NCBI GenBank assembly: GCA_029582155.1
Contig: CM055899.1
Coordinates: forward strand, 74,835,522 to 74,899,521
Length of the DNA: 64,000 nucleotides
Source: Panopea generosa
Taxonomy: Eukaryota > Mollusca > Bivalvia > Adapedonta > Hiatellidae
Direction: 5' to 3'
The notes under the pieces are model-generated. The model saw only the letters and a program-made list of their open reading frames with translations. It made no database searches and had not been told where the DNA came from. The position numbers and the translations under genes were made by a program. Positions 14,801 to 24,790 of this stretch are shown here, in pieces. The first letter of the stretch is position 1; each line of letters starts with the position of its first letter.

Positions 14801-15574
14801 GCCGACTCAAAAGTTTTTATGTCCAAAAAATCGGCATCGGATTTCGCGCTCATTTTGGTGATTTTCACAACGAAGTTATTCTTACGCACCGGCGCGCTGT
14901 GTCGTTTAGACGCTCGTAACCTCATTATAAAATAATCACTGCATACGCCTAGACGATATAGACTCACAGAAACGGTGCAAGGTATAATTTTTGCGAAGAC
15001 AGTATAGCCTATATCAAACATCTTCCTCGGTTTATTATAGCCACTTCAGATTTCAGATTCATATCTGAAGTTGAGTACTATTTAAAAGATATATTACTTT
15101 CACACCACTACCCCCAAAATGACATATATAATCATGTAATAGAAACTAACAAACTCATTCATTTTGATGTTCCATTTAATAAAGGAGTGTGGTAACGACA
15201 AAAAAAAAAAAAAAAAAAAAAACCTACCTACCGACCCATATTTTTTTGGGCATGTAACAGGAAACAAACCTTTTTTTTTTTTAGGCCTTAACATAAAAAC
15301 AACATGTGTTTACCTGCGCTATAAATGATGCCAGAGCAACAACGAAACTCCAAGATCCGTCAATTTCTGCGTCCTTGTTTTCAACTTCACATTCAAATTC
15401 ATCTTTGAAATAAGATATAGTGGCATGAGTTTCATCGACATCTACGTTTTTGTTTTTTCCTTCACAAAGCAGCGATCCCATTTCTTGCGGAACATAGCTT
15501 CCATTCGACGTTTTTAACGTTCTGAATTGTATATTCTCATCCACAGTACTCGTATCCATCATAATGTTTGTCAT
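2643..15574 (-). CDS. SLC16-like (monocarboxylate transporter family) membrane protein, five exons
   Basis: Joined exons 15574-15314, 10991-10862, 7892-7749, 5830-5105 and 2830-2643 give 1449 nt, 482 residues plus stop, within the normal 450-500 residue range of SLC16. All introns are GT-AG; phases are 0, 1, 1, 1. The family signature at the start of TM1 is present but altered (D72-G73-S74-W75, usual form DGGWGW), followed by a 12-helix major-facilitator pattern: TM1 split by intron 1, TM2 in exon 2, TM3 and TM4 in exon 3, TM5-TM11 in exon 4, TM12 in exon 5. The TM4-5 segment YFSKYRAVFNIVTTVG matches the second family motif. SLC16 proteins move monocarboxylates, thyroid hormone, aromatic amino acids or other small organic solutes across the plasma membrane. 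By eye, the Asp/Arg pair in TM8 needed for proton-lactate transport in MCT1 is Asn322/Lys326 here, so I infer a non-lactate or orphan-type member. Family call secure, substrate unknown. Confidence 0.9.
3727..4175 (-). repeat. dispersed repeat family R1, copy A (intron 4)
   Basis: On the minus strand this contains GTGTGGTTCCAGG, GAGTGATGGCAAGAA, TGTCGTAAGAAGCG and CTGCAGTTCTGCAG in order. The plus-strand copy at 63.24-63.55 kb has the same blocks in the same order, and the copy at 11.15-11.40 kb shares the outer parts. The 5' side carries a single CTCTGCAGAGGGG block followed by GGAATCCTCC, which is the seed motif of the 23-bp minisatellite at 61.5-63.3 kb. The open frames across it are by-products of the repeat. 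I recall the TCGTAAGAGGCGAC core as common in mollusc genomes. Confidence 0.65.
4258..4275 (+). repeat. SINE 3'-tail fragment (possible)
   Basis: AACTTGTTTCACAATCA here is identical to the tail of the tRNA-derived SINE at 51.68-51.86 kb. It is only 17 bases in AT-rich sequence, so it is a weak match, perhaps a remnant. Confidence 0.3.
5105..5830 (-). CDS. exon 4 of the SLC16-like gene (residues 179-421)
   Basis: This 726-nt exon carries half the protein. It holds the GIGNGIQYIGF end of TM4, the second SLC16 motif around residues 194-215, TM5, TM6, a short basic cytoplasmic loop (LKGKQKHKR, residues 256-264), and TM7-TM11. The conserved SLC16 tail motif before TM11 is read as GPEHFADGIGIAQVFKACG, close to the usual LPxAxGLxxxxxGxxxxxGPPxxG pattern. 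Asn322 and Lys326 lie where MCT1 has Asp302 and Arg306. TTCCAG acceptor; the donor GTTAGA is weak but keeps phase and frame. Confidence 0.9.
7749..7892 (-). CDS. exon 3 of the SLC16-like gene (residues 131-179)
   Basis: A 144-nt exon starting at the conserved GPI-type turn (read as S-P-I-G), followed by NKFGYRTCSLVGGFTAALG, the TM2-TM3 loop and TM3, and then TM4 (FYILFLCYGIIGG). SLC16 proteins have NRFGxRxVxxxGG here. TTGCAG acceptor, GTAAGT donor, phase 1 on both sides. Confidence 0.9.
8460..10010 (-). mobile_element. LINE relic (APE-type), ORF2 reverse transcriptase to C-terminus, in intron 2
   Basis: Reading the minus strand from about 9960 down gives NAITDRGCFPNN and NDVNNYRGIT (RT block 1), GFTKAFDSV (block 2a), GKMLRIIRSIYKTMKCSVR, VVLSEKPKDLRNSLKQLYKYC (after the catalytic block), LFDLFVASVLNYACEVWGT near 9150, and at 8778-8467 the C-terminal domain (RLSAHRLRIETGRFG, RNERQCKFC, ICNKFKDIR). 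The order is that of a LINE ORF2. The catalytic FADD block is not visible, and stops and frame changes interrupt the rest. It lies in the same orientation as the host transporter gene. Confidence 0.8.
10172..10560. repeat. imperfect fold-back (inverted repeat)
   Basis: The arm at 10172-10339 is repeated in inverted form at 10449-10560. Matching blocks include ACAAATCGGCGTCATTTATAA against its complement at 10534-10557, and AAAAATATGTCATnnGT against 10482-10496. The centre is near 10390. The arms differ in length by about 55 bp, so one has an indel. No clear target-site duplication was found. It may be a MITE-like fold-back element. Confidence 0.45.
10862..10991 (-). CDS. exon 2 of the SLC16-like gene (residues 88-131)
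   Basis: A 130-nt exon between a CAG acceptor and a strong GTAAGT donor. It begins GLLGGYVYTGGIYYTVF, completing TM1 with the loop seen in SLC16 proteins as SYSFGVFF, then TM2 (AISWLCTLPLTLWFV). It ends in phase 1. Confidence 0.88.
11146..11400 (-). repeat. dispersed repeat family R1, copy B (intron 1)
   Basis: Shares with copy A the blocks TACCAACACA, CCAAGGTTCATTCCAAGG, AACATCAACAAATGAATAT and ATAATGAACATGACAAAAAA in the same order. The middle part with GTGTGGTTCCAGG is missing or too diverged to see. At the end matching the minisatellite seed it has CTCTACAG in a diverged setting (11383-11400). Confidence 0.5.
11545..11577. other. perfect 11-bp hairpin
   Basis: ATATAATGTCT and AGACATTATAT are exact inverse complements separated by 11 bases. 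Such a hairpin could be chance in AT-rich intron DNA or the core of an old MITE. Confidence 0.4.
13172..14186. repeat. 67-bp tandem array, about 15 units (intron 1)
   Basis: Units begin TATATTGTGTTGATGTAATA and contain GCCATTAGAAGTACACG, CGTGTGTATGTGTACATG and CTAACTGTTA. Starts of GCCATTAG at 13261, 13328, 13395 and 13462 fix the period at 67. Each unit carries the palindrome ACACGCGTGT and a GTACAC/GTGTAC pair around an alternating purine-pyrimidine stretch. Divergence between units is low, mostly single substitutions. Confidence 0.95.
14325..14554 (-). mobile_element. tRNA-derived SINE, family S1, copy 1
   Basis: The minus strand has a tRNA-like head (TCCGTGGCCGTGTGGTCTAA, then the box-B area TCGCAGGGTCG) and a body ending TGAAATGTGTTTAAAACG. 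Copy 2 at 59053-59272 has the same order of blocks in the same orientation, including ACACATTTCAGGTTAT and TTAAGTGATCTTGAGA/AGTAAGTGATCTTGAGA. The two copies differ by many substitutions, so insertion is not recent. Confidence 0.7.
14743..15291. mobile_element. inverted-repeat element (MITE-like), next to exon 1
   Basis: The left end reads TTAGGCCTAAAAAAAGATG then TTTGTTTCCGGTTACCCGAC. The right end, complemented, reads TAAGGCCTAAAAAAAAAAAG then TTTGTTTCCTGTTAC and, after a gap, GGGTCGGTAGG. The right arm also carries a run of about 22 A (15200-15221) and 11 T. The ends are terminal inverted repeats of about 45 bp around a 450-bp interior with no coding potential. I recall this TTAGGCCTAAAAA...GTTTGTTTCC motif from bivalve repeats. 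The right end lies about 22 bp from the exon-1 splice donor. Confidence 0.55.
15314..15574 (-). CDS. exon 1 of the SLC16-like gene (residues 1-87)
   Basis: Opens with an ATG at 15574 and codes for a hydrophilic, acidic cytoplasmic N-terminus of about 70 residues, then the altered SLC16 signature IDGSWSFVV and the start of TM1. It ends in phase 0 on a Gln codon at a GTAAAC donor (15313). A second in-frame ATG lies five codons in, so the start could be either. No 5' UTR exon or clear promoter was recognised upstream. Confidence 0.88.
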
Positions 15575-17256
15575 TCACATATAGCGTTAACTGTATATGT
15601 TATATGATATACATTGTGTTACATGTGATACACGCGTGTTTTACTCAAGACTAGCAACCATACTGAAAAAGCAAATACACATTTAACTTATGGCAAATTC
15701 ACATTCCATTTCAGATAACCAACGCTACGGATGAAAGCCTCTTATGTTCCCACTACGTACGTTAATTTCAAACGAACTGACCTCAATGGTAACTTTAAAC
15801 TGATTACATATGTATTACACTTGCCTATGTTTTGTTTTATCTTTCGCATTGAAATTCATTGGTTGTGTTTATAAAATATAAAACGGGCTTAAATCGAATG
15901 TAATCAAAATATGCAGACGAAGCAAACTTTAAAAATAATATATGTCAAAACTCAAACTCAGATTCGGATTTATCAAGTCTGTTCATGACCGGTATTGAGT
16001 GGTCCGATTTGTCCTCAATCTGTCCAGGCTTTTCCGAGAATATACAAAAAAGGTAAATGTTTATTTACTGGAATTGCCTCTAAGTGTATGTTTAACCCAA
16101 GCTGTTTTTGTGCTATTTATAACAATCTTATATTAGTAAACGTACTCTAAATAGCTATCGTACCAGCAAATAGACATGAACACGCGTATTACAAGGTGAC
16201 CTAGAAGTTCAATTCTTATCTTAAATCTTGTGACACCATCACGTAATGCTTCTCCATTTATAACTATCGTTATCAGCGATTGTATTATAGTCAGTCACTT
16301 ATATCTATTTTTGTATTTTATTAATTTGATAATGTAACAATTAAACCCAATATAATACTGGTGTGAGATATTCTATAGGTACATGCATTTAGTCATTAAT
16401 CTGGGAGGTCCTAATTAGTTTGAACTTCTGACAAATTGCATACTGTCAACAATAGCGTACATAGGGCTAAGAATAGACATGTTTACATGTTTTATGGGAA
16501 GTTCTATGCGAAGTTTTATGGCCAGCATATGTACAACCATGTGCGCATCAATATGGGGGCGGGTTGGGGGTGTGGGGTGGTCGGGGGTGGGGGGGGGGGG
16601 TTAAATTAGCTGTCACCTTAATTGGAAAAGTGAAAGCTATAAGGTTTTTAAGCTCAGTTTTACTTCGGGATACGATATGTTAAGACGAGTTTGAGTTTAG
16701 GAGAATACTTCGGGATGCAGCAGGGTTAAAATGCATGGTTTTGGTCGTGATAATGGTTAGGTTTATATGTAGAAACAGTGATACAAAAATGGGGAACGTG
16801 TTTGAACTATGTTTAGAAGCGTGCGTATGTGTAACTAGAAGTTATTAAAGTTTAAATGACAGTTGTAATAATGTAAGGAATAAATATATATAGAAAGTCC
16901 TGCTTTCTGTGTTAGTTGCCTGTGATGTTGAAACACAATGCCGATACAGTGTCGATATACCATGTGCACGTGTAAGATAGAAATGTTCTTATATAACAGT
17001 GTAGTTTGAAAATTTCATATTAAAGTTAGTAAATCAGGAAAAATCGCTATAAATATCCAAATAAATACTAATGTTTTTAAAACGAAATGGAAATATCTCA
17101 TTATCATTTATTAATAAAATTATTTGGAATATCAAATCCGCCAAAAATCTAATTCAGAGTGATAAAATTGTAACGGAATCCTAATGCTAACGACTTTCAT
17201 ATACGAATTTGGACTTTCCCAGTTTAACAAAATTCAATAAAGATGGTTAGTACGAA
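15575..17256. other. no gene recognised; upstream flank of the SLC16-like gene
   Basis: AT-rich DNA without convincing coding potential. The promoter of the transporter should lie here if exon 1 is truly first, but no clear TATA/initiator pair or CpG-rich stretch stands out. Confidence 0.4.
16554..16602 (+). other. G-rich tract, potential G-quadruplex
   Basis: At least five runs of four or more G with short spacers, ending in an 11-G run, in otherwise AT-rich DNA. It satisfies the simple G3+N1-7 quadruplex pattern several times over. It is about 1 kb upstream of the transporter start. Confidence 0.7.
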
Positions 17257-19878
17257 TAAATTATACAATGTGTAACACCATCATGGGATATTAAGTTGAA
17301 AATTAATTATACAATGTGTAACACCACAATCGGATATTAAGTTGAAAATGAATTATACAATGTGTAACACCATCATGGGACATTAAATTGAAAATGAATT
17401 ATACAATGTGTAACACCATCATGGGACATTAAGTTGAAAATAAATTATACAATGCGTAACACCATCATGGGACATTTAGTTGAAAATAGATTATACAATT
17501 TGTAACACCATCATGGGACATTTAGTTGAAAATAAATTATACAATGTGTAACACCACAATCGGACATTAAGTTGAAAATGAATTATACAATGTGTAACAC
17601 CACATTTAGACATTAAGTTGAAAATGAATTATACAATGTGTAACACCATCATGGGACATTAAGTTGAAAATAAATTATACATTGTGTAACACCACCATGG
17701 GACATTAAAAATAAATTATACAATGTGTAACACCACCATGGGACATTAAGTTGAAAATGAATTATACAATGTGTAACACCACATTTAGACATTAAGTTAA
17801 AAATGAATTATACAATGTGTAACACCACCATTGGACATTAAGTTGAAAATGAATTATACAATGTGTAACACCACCATGGGACATTAAGTTGAAAATTAAC
17901 TATACAATGTGTAACACCACCATGGGACATTAAGTTGAAAATGAATTATACAATGTGTAACACCACCATGGGACATTAAGTAGAAAATAAATTATACAAT
18001 GTGTAACACCACCATGGGACATTAAGTTGAAAAAAAAATACAATGTGTAACACCACCATGGGACATTAAGCTGAAAATTAACTATACAATGTGTAACACC
18101 ACCGCGGGATATAAAGTTGAAAATAAATTATACAATGTGTAACACCACCATTGGACATTAAGTTGAAAATGAATTATACAATGTGTTACACCACCATGGG
18201 ACATTAAGTTGAAAATAAATTATACAATGTGTAACACCACCATTGGACATTAAGTTGAAAATGAATTATACAATGTGTAACACCACCATGGGACATAAAG
18301 TTTAAAATAAATTATACAATGTGTAACACCACCATGGGACATTAAGTTGAAAATAAATTATACAATGTGTAACACCACCATGGGACATTAAGTTGAAAAT
18401 GAATTATACAATGTGTAACACCACATTTAGACATTAAGTTGAAAACAAATTATTCAATGTGTAACACCACCATTGGACATTAAGTTGAAAATGAATTATA
18501 CAATGTGTAACACCACCATGGGACATTAAGTTGTAAATGAATTATACAATGTGTAACACCACCATGGGACATTAAGTTGAAAATTAACTATACAATGTGT
18601 AACACCACCATGGGACATTAAGTTGAAAATGAATTATACAATGTGTAACACCACCATGGGACATTAAGGAGAAAATAAATTATACAATGTGTAACACCAC
18701 CATGGGACATTAAGTTGAAAAAAATTTATACAATGTGTAACACCACCATGGGACATTAAGTTGAAAATTAACTATACAATGTGTAACACCACCACGGGAT
18801 ATAAAGTTGAAAATAATTTATACAATGTGTAACACCACCATTGGACATTAAGTTGAAAATGAATTATACAATGTGTAACACCAATATGGGACATTGAGTT
18901 GAAAATAAATTATACAATGTGTAACACCACCATTGGACATTAAGTTGAAAATGAATTATACAATGTGTAACACCAATATGGGACATTGAGTTGAAAATAA
19001 ATTATACAATGTATAACACCACCATGGGACATTAAGTTGAAAATTAACTATACAATGTGTAACACCACCATGGGACATTAAGTTGAAAATGAATTATACA
19101 ATGTGTAACACCACCATGGGACATTAAGGAGAAAATAAATTATACAATGTGTAACACCACCATGGGACATTAAGTTGAAAAAAAATTATACAATGTGTAA
19201 CACCACCATGGGACATTAAGTTGAAAATTAACTATACAATGTGTAACACCACCACGGGATATAAAGTTGAAAATAATTTATACAATGTGTAACACCACCA
19301 TTGGACATTAAGTTGAAAATGAATTATACAATGTGTAACACCAATATGGGACATTGAGTTGAAAATAAATTATACAATGTGTAACACCACCATTGGACAT
19401 TAAGTTGAAAATGAATTATACAATGTGTAACACCATCATGGGACATTGAGTTGAAAATAAATTATACAATGTATAACACCACCATGGGACATTAAGTTGA
19501 AAATGAATTATACAATGTGTAACACCACCATGGGACATTAAGTTGAAAATAAATTATACAATGTGTAACACCACCATGGGACATTAAGTTGAAAATAAAT
19601 TATACAATGTATAACACCACCATGGGACATTAAGTTGAAAATTAACTATACAATGTGTAACACCACCATGGGATATAAAGTTGAAAATAAATTATACAAT
19701 GTGTAACACCACCATTGGACATTAATTTGAAAATGAATTATACAATGTGTTACACCAATATGGGACATTAAGTTGAAAATAAATTATACAATGTGTAACA
19801 CCACCATAGGACATTATGTTGAAAATAAATTATACAATGTGTAACACCACCATGGGACATTAAGTTGAAAATAGATTT
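17257..19878. repeat. 46-bp satellite array, about 57 units, with higher-order structure
   Basis: Unit blocks are AATTATACAATGTGTAACAC, CACCATGGGACATTAAG and TTGAAAATG. ATACAATG at 17263 and 17309 sets the period at 46. Variants recur at fixed spacing: the ACCACGGGAT variant at 18791 and 19251, and the AAGGAGAAAAT variant at 18667 and 19127, are both 460 bp (10 units) apart, showing a duplicated 10-unit block. A related ACCGCGGGAT unit lies 690 bp (15 units) earlier. Most units contain CCATGG. Left-end units are more diverged (ATCATGGGA, TTTAGACAT types). Confidence 0.97.
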
Positions 19879-20971
19879 GAGTCAAATGGAATCAAAATGA
19901 AAAAAAAAGTTTCGAAGGAATATTTTTAAGTATAACCTGACACGTAGACAACGAAAAAAAAGACCCTTTCAATATACAATTGAAGCATCTTTTAATGGAT
20001 ATGTTTAATAGTTTTGAGGATATTATGTAGGGTAAATTTAGATGTTCCTTTTTGGATGAAACTTAACATATGAGTATTTTAATGTATGATCTTTGTTCTG
20101 AAATAAGACGACATGCTTTCAGAAAATGTAACTTTAAAAAACAGAGCAACATAATTGGCACCATCAATAACAATAAAGTAAAACATATTTGCAAATATCA
20201 AAGTAACAAGTCACCAAATATTATGATGGCAATAAGAATTGCATAACCGTTTAAGAGAGACAGCTTAAACTTACATGTAGGTAGCTGTTTCTGTCCAAGA
20301 AAAAGGATGGCAAATTGAATATTCTTTATTTTATAATCTCTAATATAAGATTAAAGTACACTATATACAGTAATCAGTAACCTCATCGAAATGAGACCCG
20401 AATAAGGGGATCGTTTTTCATAAATAAATCAATAAACACTATATGCCTTTTGGTAAATGTTGGTAGATGAACTGATTTAAAAAGTAAATAAATAGCTGAA
20501 ATTGTCATTTTATATCACATACATATCATAAATATCAAGATAACGTTCTGTGGTTCAATGAAGGAGTTTAAGGTGTAAACTCTTTAATTACTTTTCTTTT
20601 CCCAATACGATTTCCAAAAATGGCAAAGAGACATTGCTGAACATATCTAAAAATTTTCCAACGACTCATTAAGCAATGGTGTTCAAATGAACTGTTTAAA
20701 CATCGTAAGAAATACTTAATAATATGATGGCTTCCTTTTTTAAATCAATTGTATCTACAATTACATGAGCCTGTATAAGTAACTTCAGTGTAATAACTAT
20801 ATAACTTATTTCAATATGTACATTTACAAAATGCATGAAGATAATTTCCTCAGGAACAATGCTCAGTGTCATTGTATTCAAACTAACTTTAATACCAACT
20901 GGTACAATGAAGTACTGAGAAGCGGTGAGGCATCCTGTTGATAAACTTAATGGGATAATGTCTCAATAAAA
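19879..20971. other. no gene recognised between two satellite arrays
   Basis: AT-rich single-copy-looking DNA. The best open frame (20696-20881, minus) has no recognisable domain. Confidence 0.4.
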
Positions 20972-22302
20972 CATGTTTCATATGTACATATAAACGCAGT
21001 TTTTCAATCACCAATGTCATTTTTCATATGTCAGTAATAACTGGTGACGTAAGCTTTATCATTAACGCAGTATTTCAGTCATCTATGCAATGTTTCATAT
21101 GTCAGTAATAACTGGTGACGTAAGCTTTATTAAAAACGCAGTATTTCAGTCATCTATGCAATGTTTCATATATCAGTAATAACTGGTAACGTAAGCTTTA
21201 TTATTAACGTAGTATTTCAGTCATCTATGCAATGTTTCATATTTCAGTAATAACTGGTGACGTAAGTTTTATTATAAACGCAGTATTTCAATCTCAAATG
21301 TCATGTTTCATATGTCAATAATAACTGGTGACGTAAGCTTTATTATTAACGCAGTATTTCAGTCATCTGTGCAATGTTTCATATATCAGTAATAACTTGT
21401 GATGCGAGCTTTATTATAAACGCAGTATTTCAATCACCAATGTCATGTTTCATATGTCAGTAATAACTGGTGACGTAAGTTTTATTATAAACGCAGTATT
21501 TCAATCACCAATGTCATGTTTCATATGTCAGTAATAACTGGTGACGTAAGCTTTATTATTAACGCAGTATTTCAGTCATCTGTGCAATGTTTCATATATC
21601 AGTAATAACTTGTGATGCGAGCTTTATTATAAACGCAGTATTTCAATCACCAATGCCATGTTTCATATGTCAGTTATAACTGGTGACGTAAGCTTTATTA
21701 TTAACGCAGTATTTCAGTCATCTGTGCAATGTTTCATATATCAGTAATAACTTGTGATGCGAGCTTTATTATAAACGCAGTATTTCAATCACCAATGCCA
21801 TGTTTCATATGTCAGTTATAACTGGTGACGTAAGCTTTATTATTAACGCAGTATTTCAGTCATCTGTGCAATGTTTCATATATCAGTAATAACTTGTGAT
21901 GCGAGCTTTATTATAAACGCAGTATTTCAATCACCAATGTCATGTTTCATATGTCAGTTATAACTGGTGACGTAAGCTTTATTATTAACGCAGTATTTCA
22001 GTCATCTATGCAATGTTTCATATGTCAGTAATAACTTGTGATGTCAGCTTTATTATTAACGCAGTAGTTCAATCACCAATGCCATGTTTCATATATCAGT
22101 AATAACTTGTGATGTCAGCTTTATTATTAACGCAGTAGTTCAATCACCAATGTCATGTTTCATATGTCAGTAATAACTGGTGATGTCAGTTTTATTATAA
22201 ACGCAGTATTTCAATCACCAATGCCATGTTTCGTATGTCAGTAATAACTGGTGACGTCAGCTCTATTATTAACGCAGTATTTCAATCACCAATGTAATAG
22301 GC
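20972..22302. repeat. 71-bp satellite array, about 18 units, dimeric
   Basis: GGTGACG at 21043 and 21114, and GGTAACG at 21185, set a 71-bp period. From about 21300 two unit types alternate: one with CAATCACCAATGTCATG and CTGGTGACGTAAGC, the other with CAGTCATCTGTGCAATG and CTTGTGATGCGAGC. The array there has a 142-bp dimeric period (TTGTGATGCGAGC at 21609, 21751, 21893). Units contain CATATG, and many contain AAGCTT and TGACGTAA; one near 22253 has a perfect TGACGTCA. Confidence 0.96.
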
Positions 22303-22719
22303 AAACGTCAGACAGCGTGAGACATATGGTTATATTAATTAATCTACTAAAACTTTTGACGTCTTGTATAATGTATGGTCATTCAAATCGAGCTATTGAT
22401 CTATAACTTGATTTGTGGACTGTGTAGGTCTACAATAGTTAGAAAGGTTCCTCGGCGACATTTATTATGAAATACAAGACAGTATCAAGATTAATATGAC
22501 ATTTTAAACGGGCTAGATAGTATATATGGTTTCGTTAACCTATTTCAATTTCATAAGCGTATCATCTTTTTCATATTATTAAACCAAATCGTACTTAATA
22601 CTTAGTCCAAAGTTTTTTACGCAATGCGTAAAGTTTATATCTCGGTTTCCACAGTCCCATTTGAAATTGATTTGAATTTAGAAAAAATATTTGATTCGAG
22701 TTTAATAGCTAGTTTCAGG

Positions 22720-22759
<40 letters not shown>

Positions 22760-24660
22760 TATCATCAGCATCATCATCATCATCATCATCAGCCATTTTT
22801 ATAGCTTTTATAATGATTTCTAGGTGTCCCGATTCATACCTAATTTTGATGAAGATACTGATAGCCTATAGAGTTTCTTCTTTTAGGGAAAATGAATACA
22901 AAGCTTTATACTTTATTTCGGAAGGCCAATATCTCATCTTAAAATTGCCAATTACGATATACGGAAACTTTCAAACATCGCCGTTGTAATGCAACCTCTA
23001 GTATTCAACTGTACATGCTGTAGATGTTTTTCATTGGGAAATGGAATGCAATTGGTCGCTATCATCGACTTAAACATTCATTCGTTTCAAAATTTCGTAA
23101 CAAGTATCATAGTATATAGCAATATATGGTATTATATAATTGATGAAAACATATATACGAGGTGTGTTCGTTGACACTTTTTGTTGTTAAAAATTAACAC
23201 TATTTTGTCAAATTCAATTTGACCACTATGGTGTGTAAAAAGTAACTTTTATAGGATTTCAACATATGCATGTATTTATGAGCATTTGAGGACTTCTTTT
23301 TTTTAAAAAATCTTAGGGTGTCACTGCATCCTCTTTAAAATACAAAGCTGGTCAACATACCTAAACTATTGTGCTATTTATGTGCGGATACATTCCTACT
23401 ATGAAATAATCAAACGGCAACAAAATACTTACAAATAACGGACAAAAAGGTGAAAACCTTGAAATTTTCACCTAGTCCATATGTTACTATCGATACGATG
23501 AAATGCAAACACAGAAAGACATTTATTGGGCACCAGAAAGATGCCGAACGCCGACATGACGCCAGCACCTGCCCCACACATAGTACTGTGTATGTAGTTA
23601 CATGAGCACATAAAAGTTAAATTTTGTTGTATCAATTTAATACTTCATATGTTTAATGCTATAAAGCTGTACTCATTATATGAATGCTATATGTTGAATT
23701 ATTTAATAAATGTTGTCCATGAACATTTTGGACACACCTCAAATAAAATCATAAAAAGCTAATGCCTTTAAAGGTTAACACCCTCTGAACATTATCTTTT
23801 AAATGTCCCTGTAGTTATATTAAATAAAATAGTTACGTTAGACTTTTTACCGTGAGACGTAAATTAAAAACATACTTCATGTAAAAAACATGTAAAACAA
23901 TGTCGTAGTAAACCACTGCGTCACATTTCCGCCATCTAATTTATGTCGACTTAAATCAAAAGAGTTTTCGACAAACTTAGGTTTACCATCGGTATAGTAA
24001 AATTGTCTACATGGGCAACGGAATATATTAAAATACTTAAGTGATAAATATTGTCGACATTATTATGCATAATTGCATGTGTCTTATATATAGTGAAAAG
24101 TGATAAATGTGTTACAAATATAAAACACATGTTAATAGATAAAAAACAATTAATGTGCATTTGTTTACATATTAAGTGGTTGGATTGTTTTTTATTAAAT
24201 ACTTAAATAATTTGCAATTTATTTTTAATTTTTGTTCATGTAATAATTCTGCTCATTGCTCTGTACAATGTGTTTAAATTTATATAAGTAGCATTCAAAA
24301 TATTGAAAAGATCGTTGGATAAATGTTTATAACAGGAACAGTTCATACATACTATTTATATTATATGGTATTCATCTTCATATGTCGTATTTTGAAAGGG
24401 ATTCGTTTCTTGTTGAAAAACTCATTGGTAATTATGCCGATATCACTGGCTGGCTATTGTAATAGAAACATGAAATCAGCTACCTCATTTCGCTTTCTTT
24501 GCATAAACATGCAGTGTCTCGTAGTCGGGATGAGCTTGCAAAAGCATGTGTTATATATTTCAGCAGTTGGCGACATGATAAGGGAATAACAAGCCAATAC
24601 TAGTGTTCAGCTAGCGAAATAATCAACAAAGTTAACCCAAGTTTACTTCTTTCAAAGTCT
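22303..24660. other. no gene recognised; microsatellite within
   Basis: AT-rich DNA. Open frames at 22624-22989 and 24323-24589 show no known domain; the first is driven by the TCA microsatellite. Confidence 0.4.
22720..22793 (+). repeat. (TCA)n microsatellite
   Basis: About 24 trinucleotides, interrupted twice (TTATCATCAG and near the end). It yields a poly-Ser tract in one frame, with no sign of a gene around it. Confidence 0.95.
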
Positions 24661-24664
24661 CAAA

Positions 24665-24790
24665 CTGTCATATATATTGTAAGGTCGACATAATCTTACA
24701 ATCAAAATGTCATATATATTGTAAGGTCGACATTATCTTACAATCAAAATGTCATATATATTGTAAGGTCGACATAATCTTACAATCAAA
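24665..24790. repeat. three 42-bp tandem units with hairpin
   Basis: GTCATATATATTGTAAGG starts near 24667, 24709 and 24751. Each unit folds: TTGTAAG and CTTACAA are inverse complements flanking the GTCGAC palindrome. Units two and three are nearly identical to unit one. Confidence 0.85.

Noticed and set aside
17257-22302. CRISPR-like regular repeats
   Set aside because: Units are contiguous tandem satellites without unique spacers, in a eukaryotic intron-rich setting with no cas genes.
22624-22989. 121-residue frame with a poly-Ser tract
   Set aside because: The serines come from the TCA microsatellite, and the flanking residues look like random AT-rich translation.
24323-24589. 88-residue plus-strand frame
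   Set aside because: Rich in hydrophobic and Ile/Tyr codons expected of AT-rich DNA; no family resemblance.
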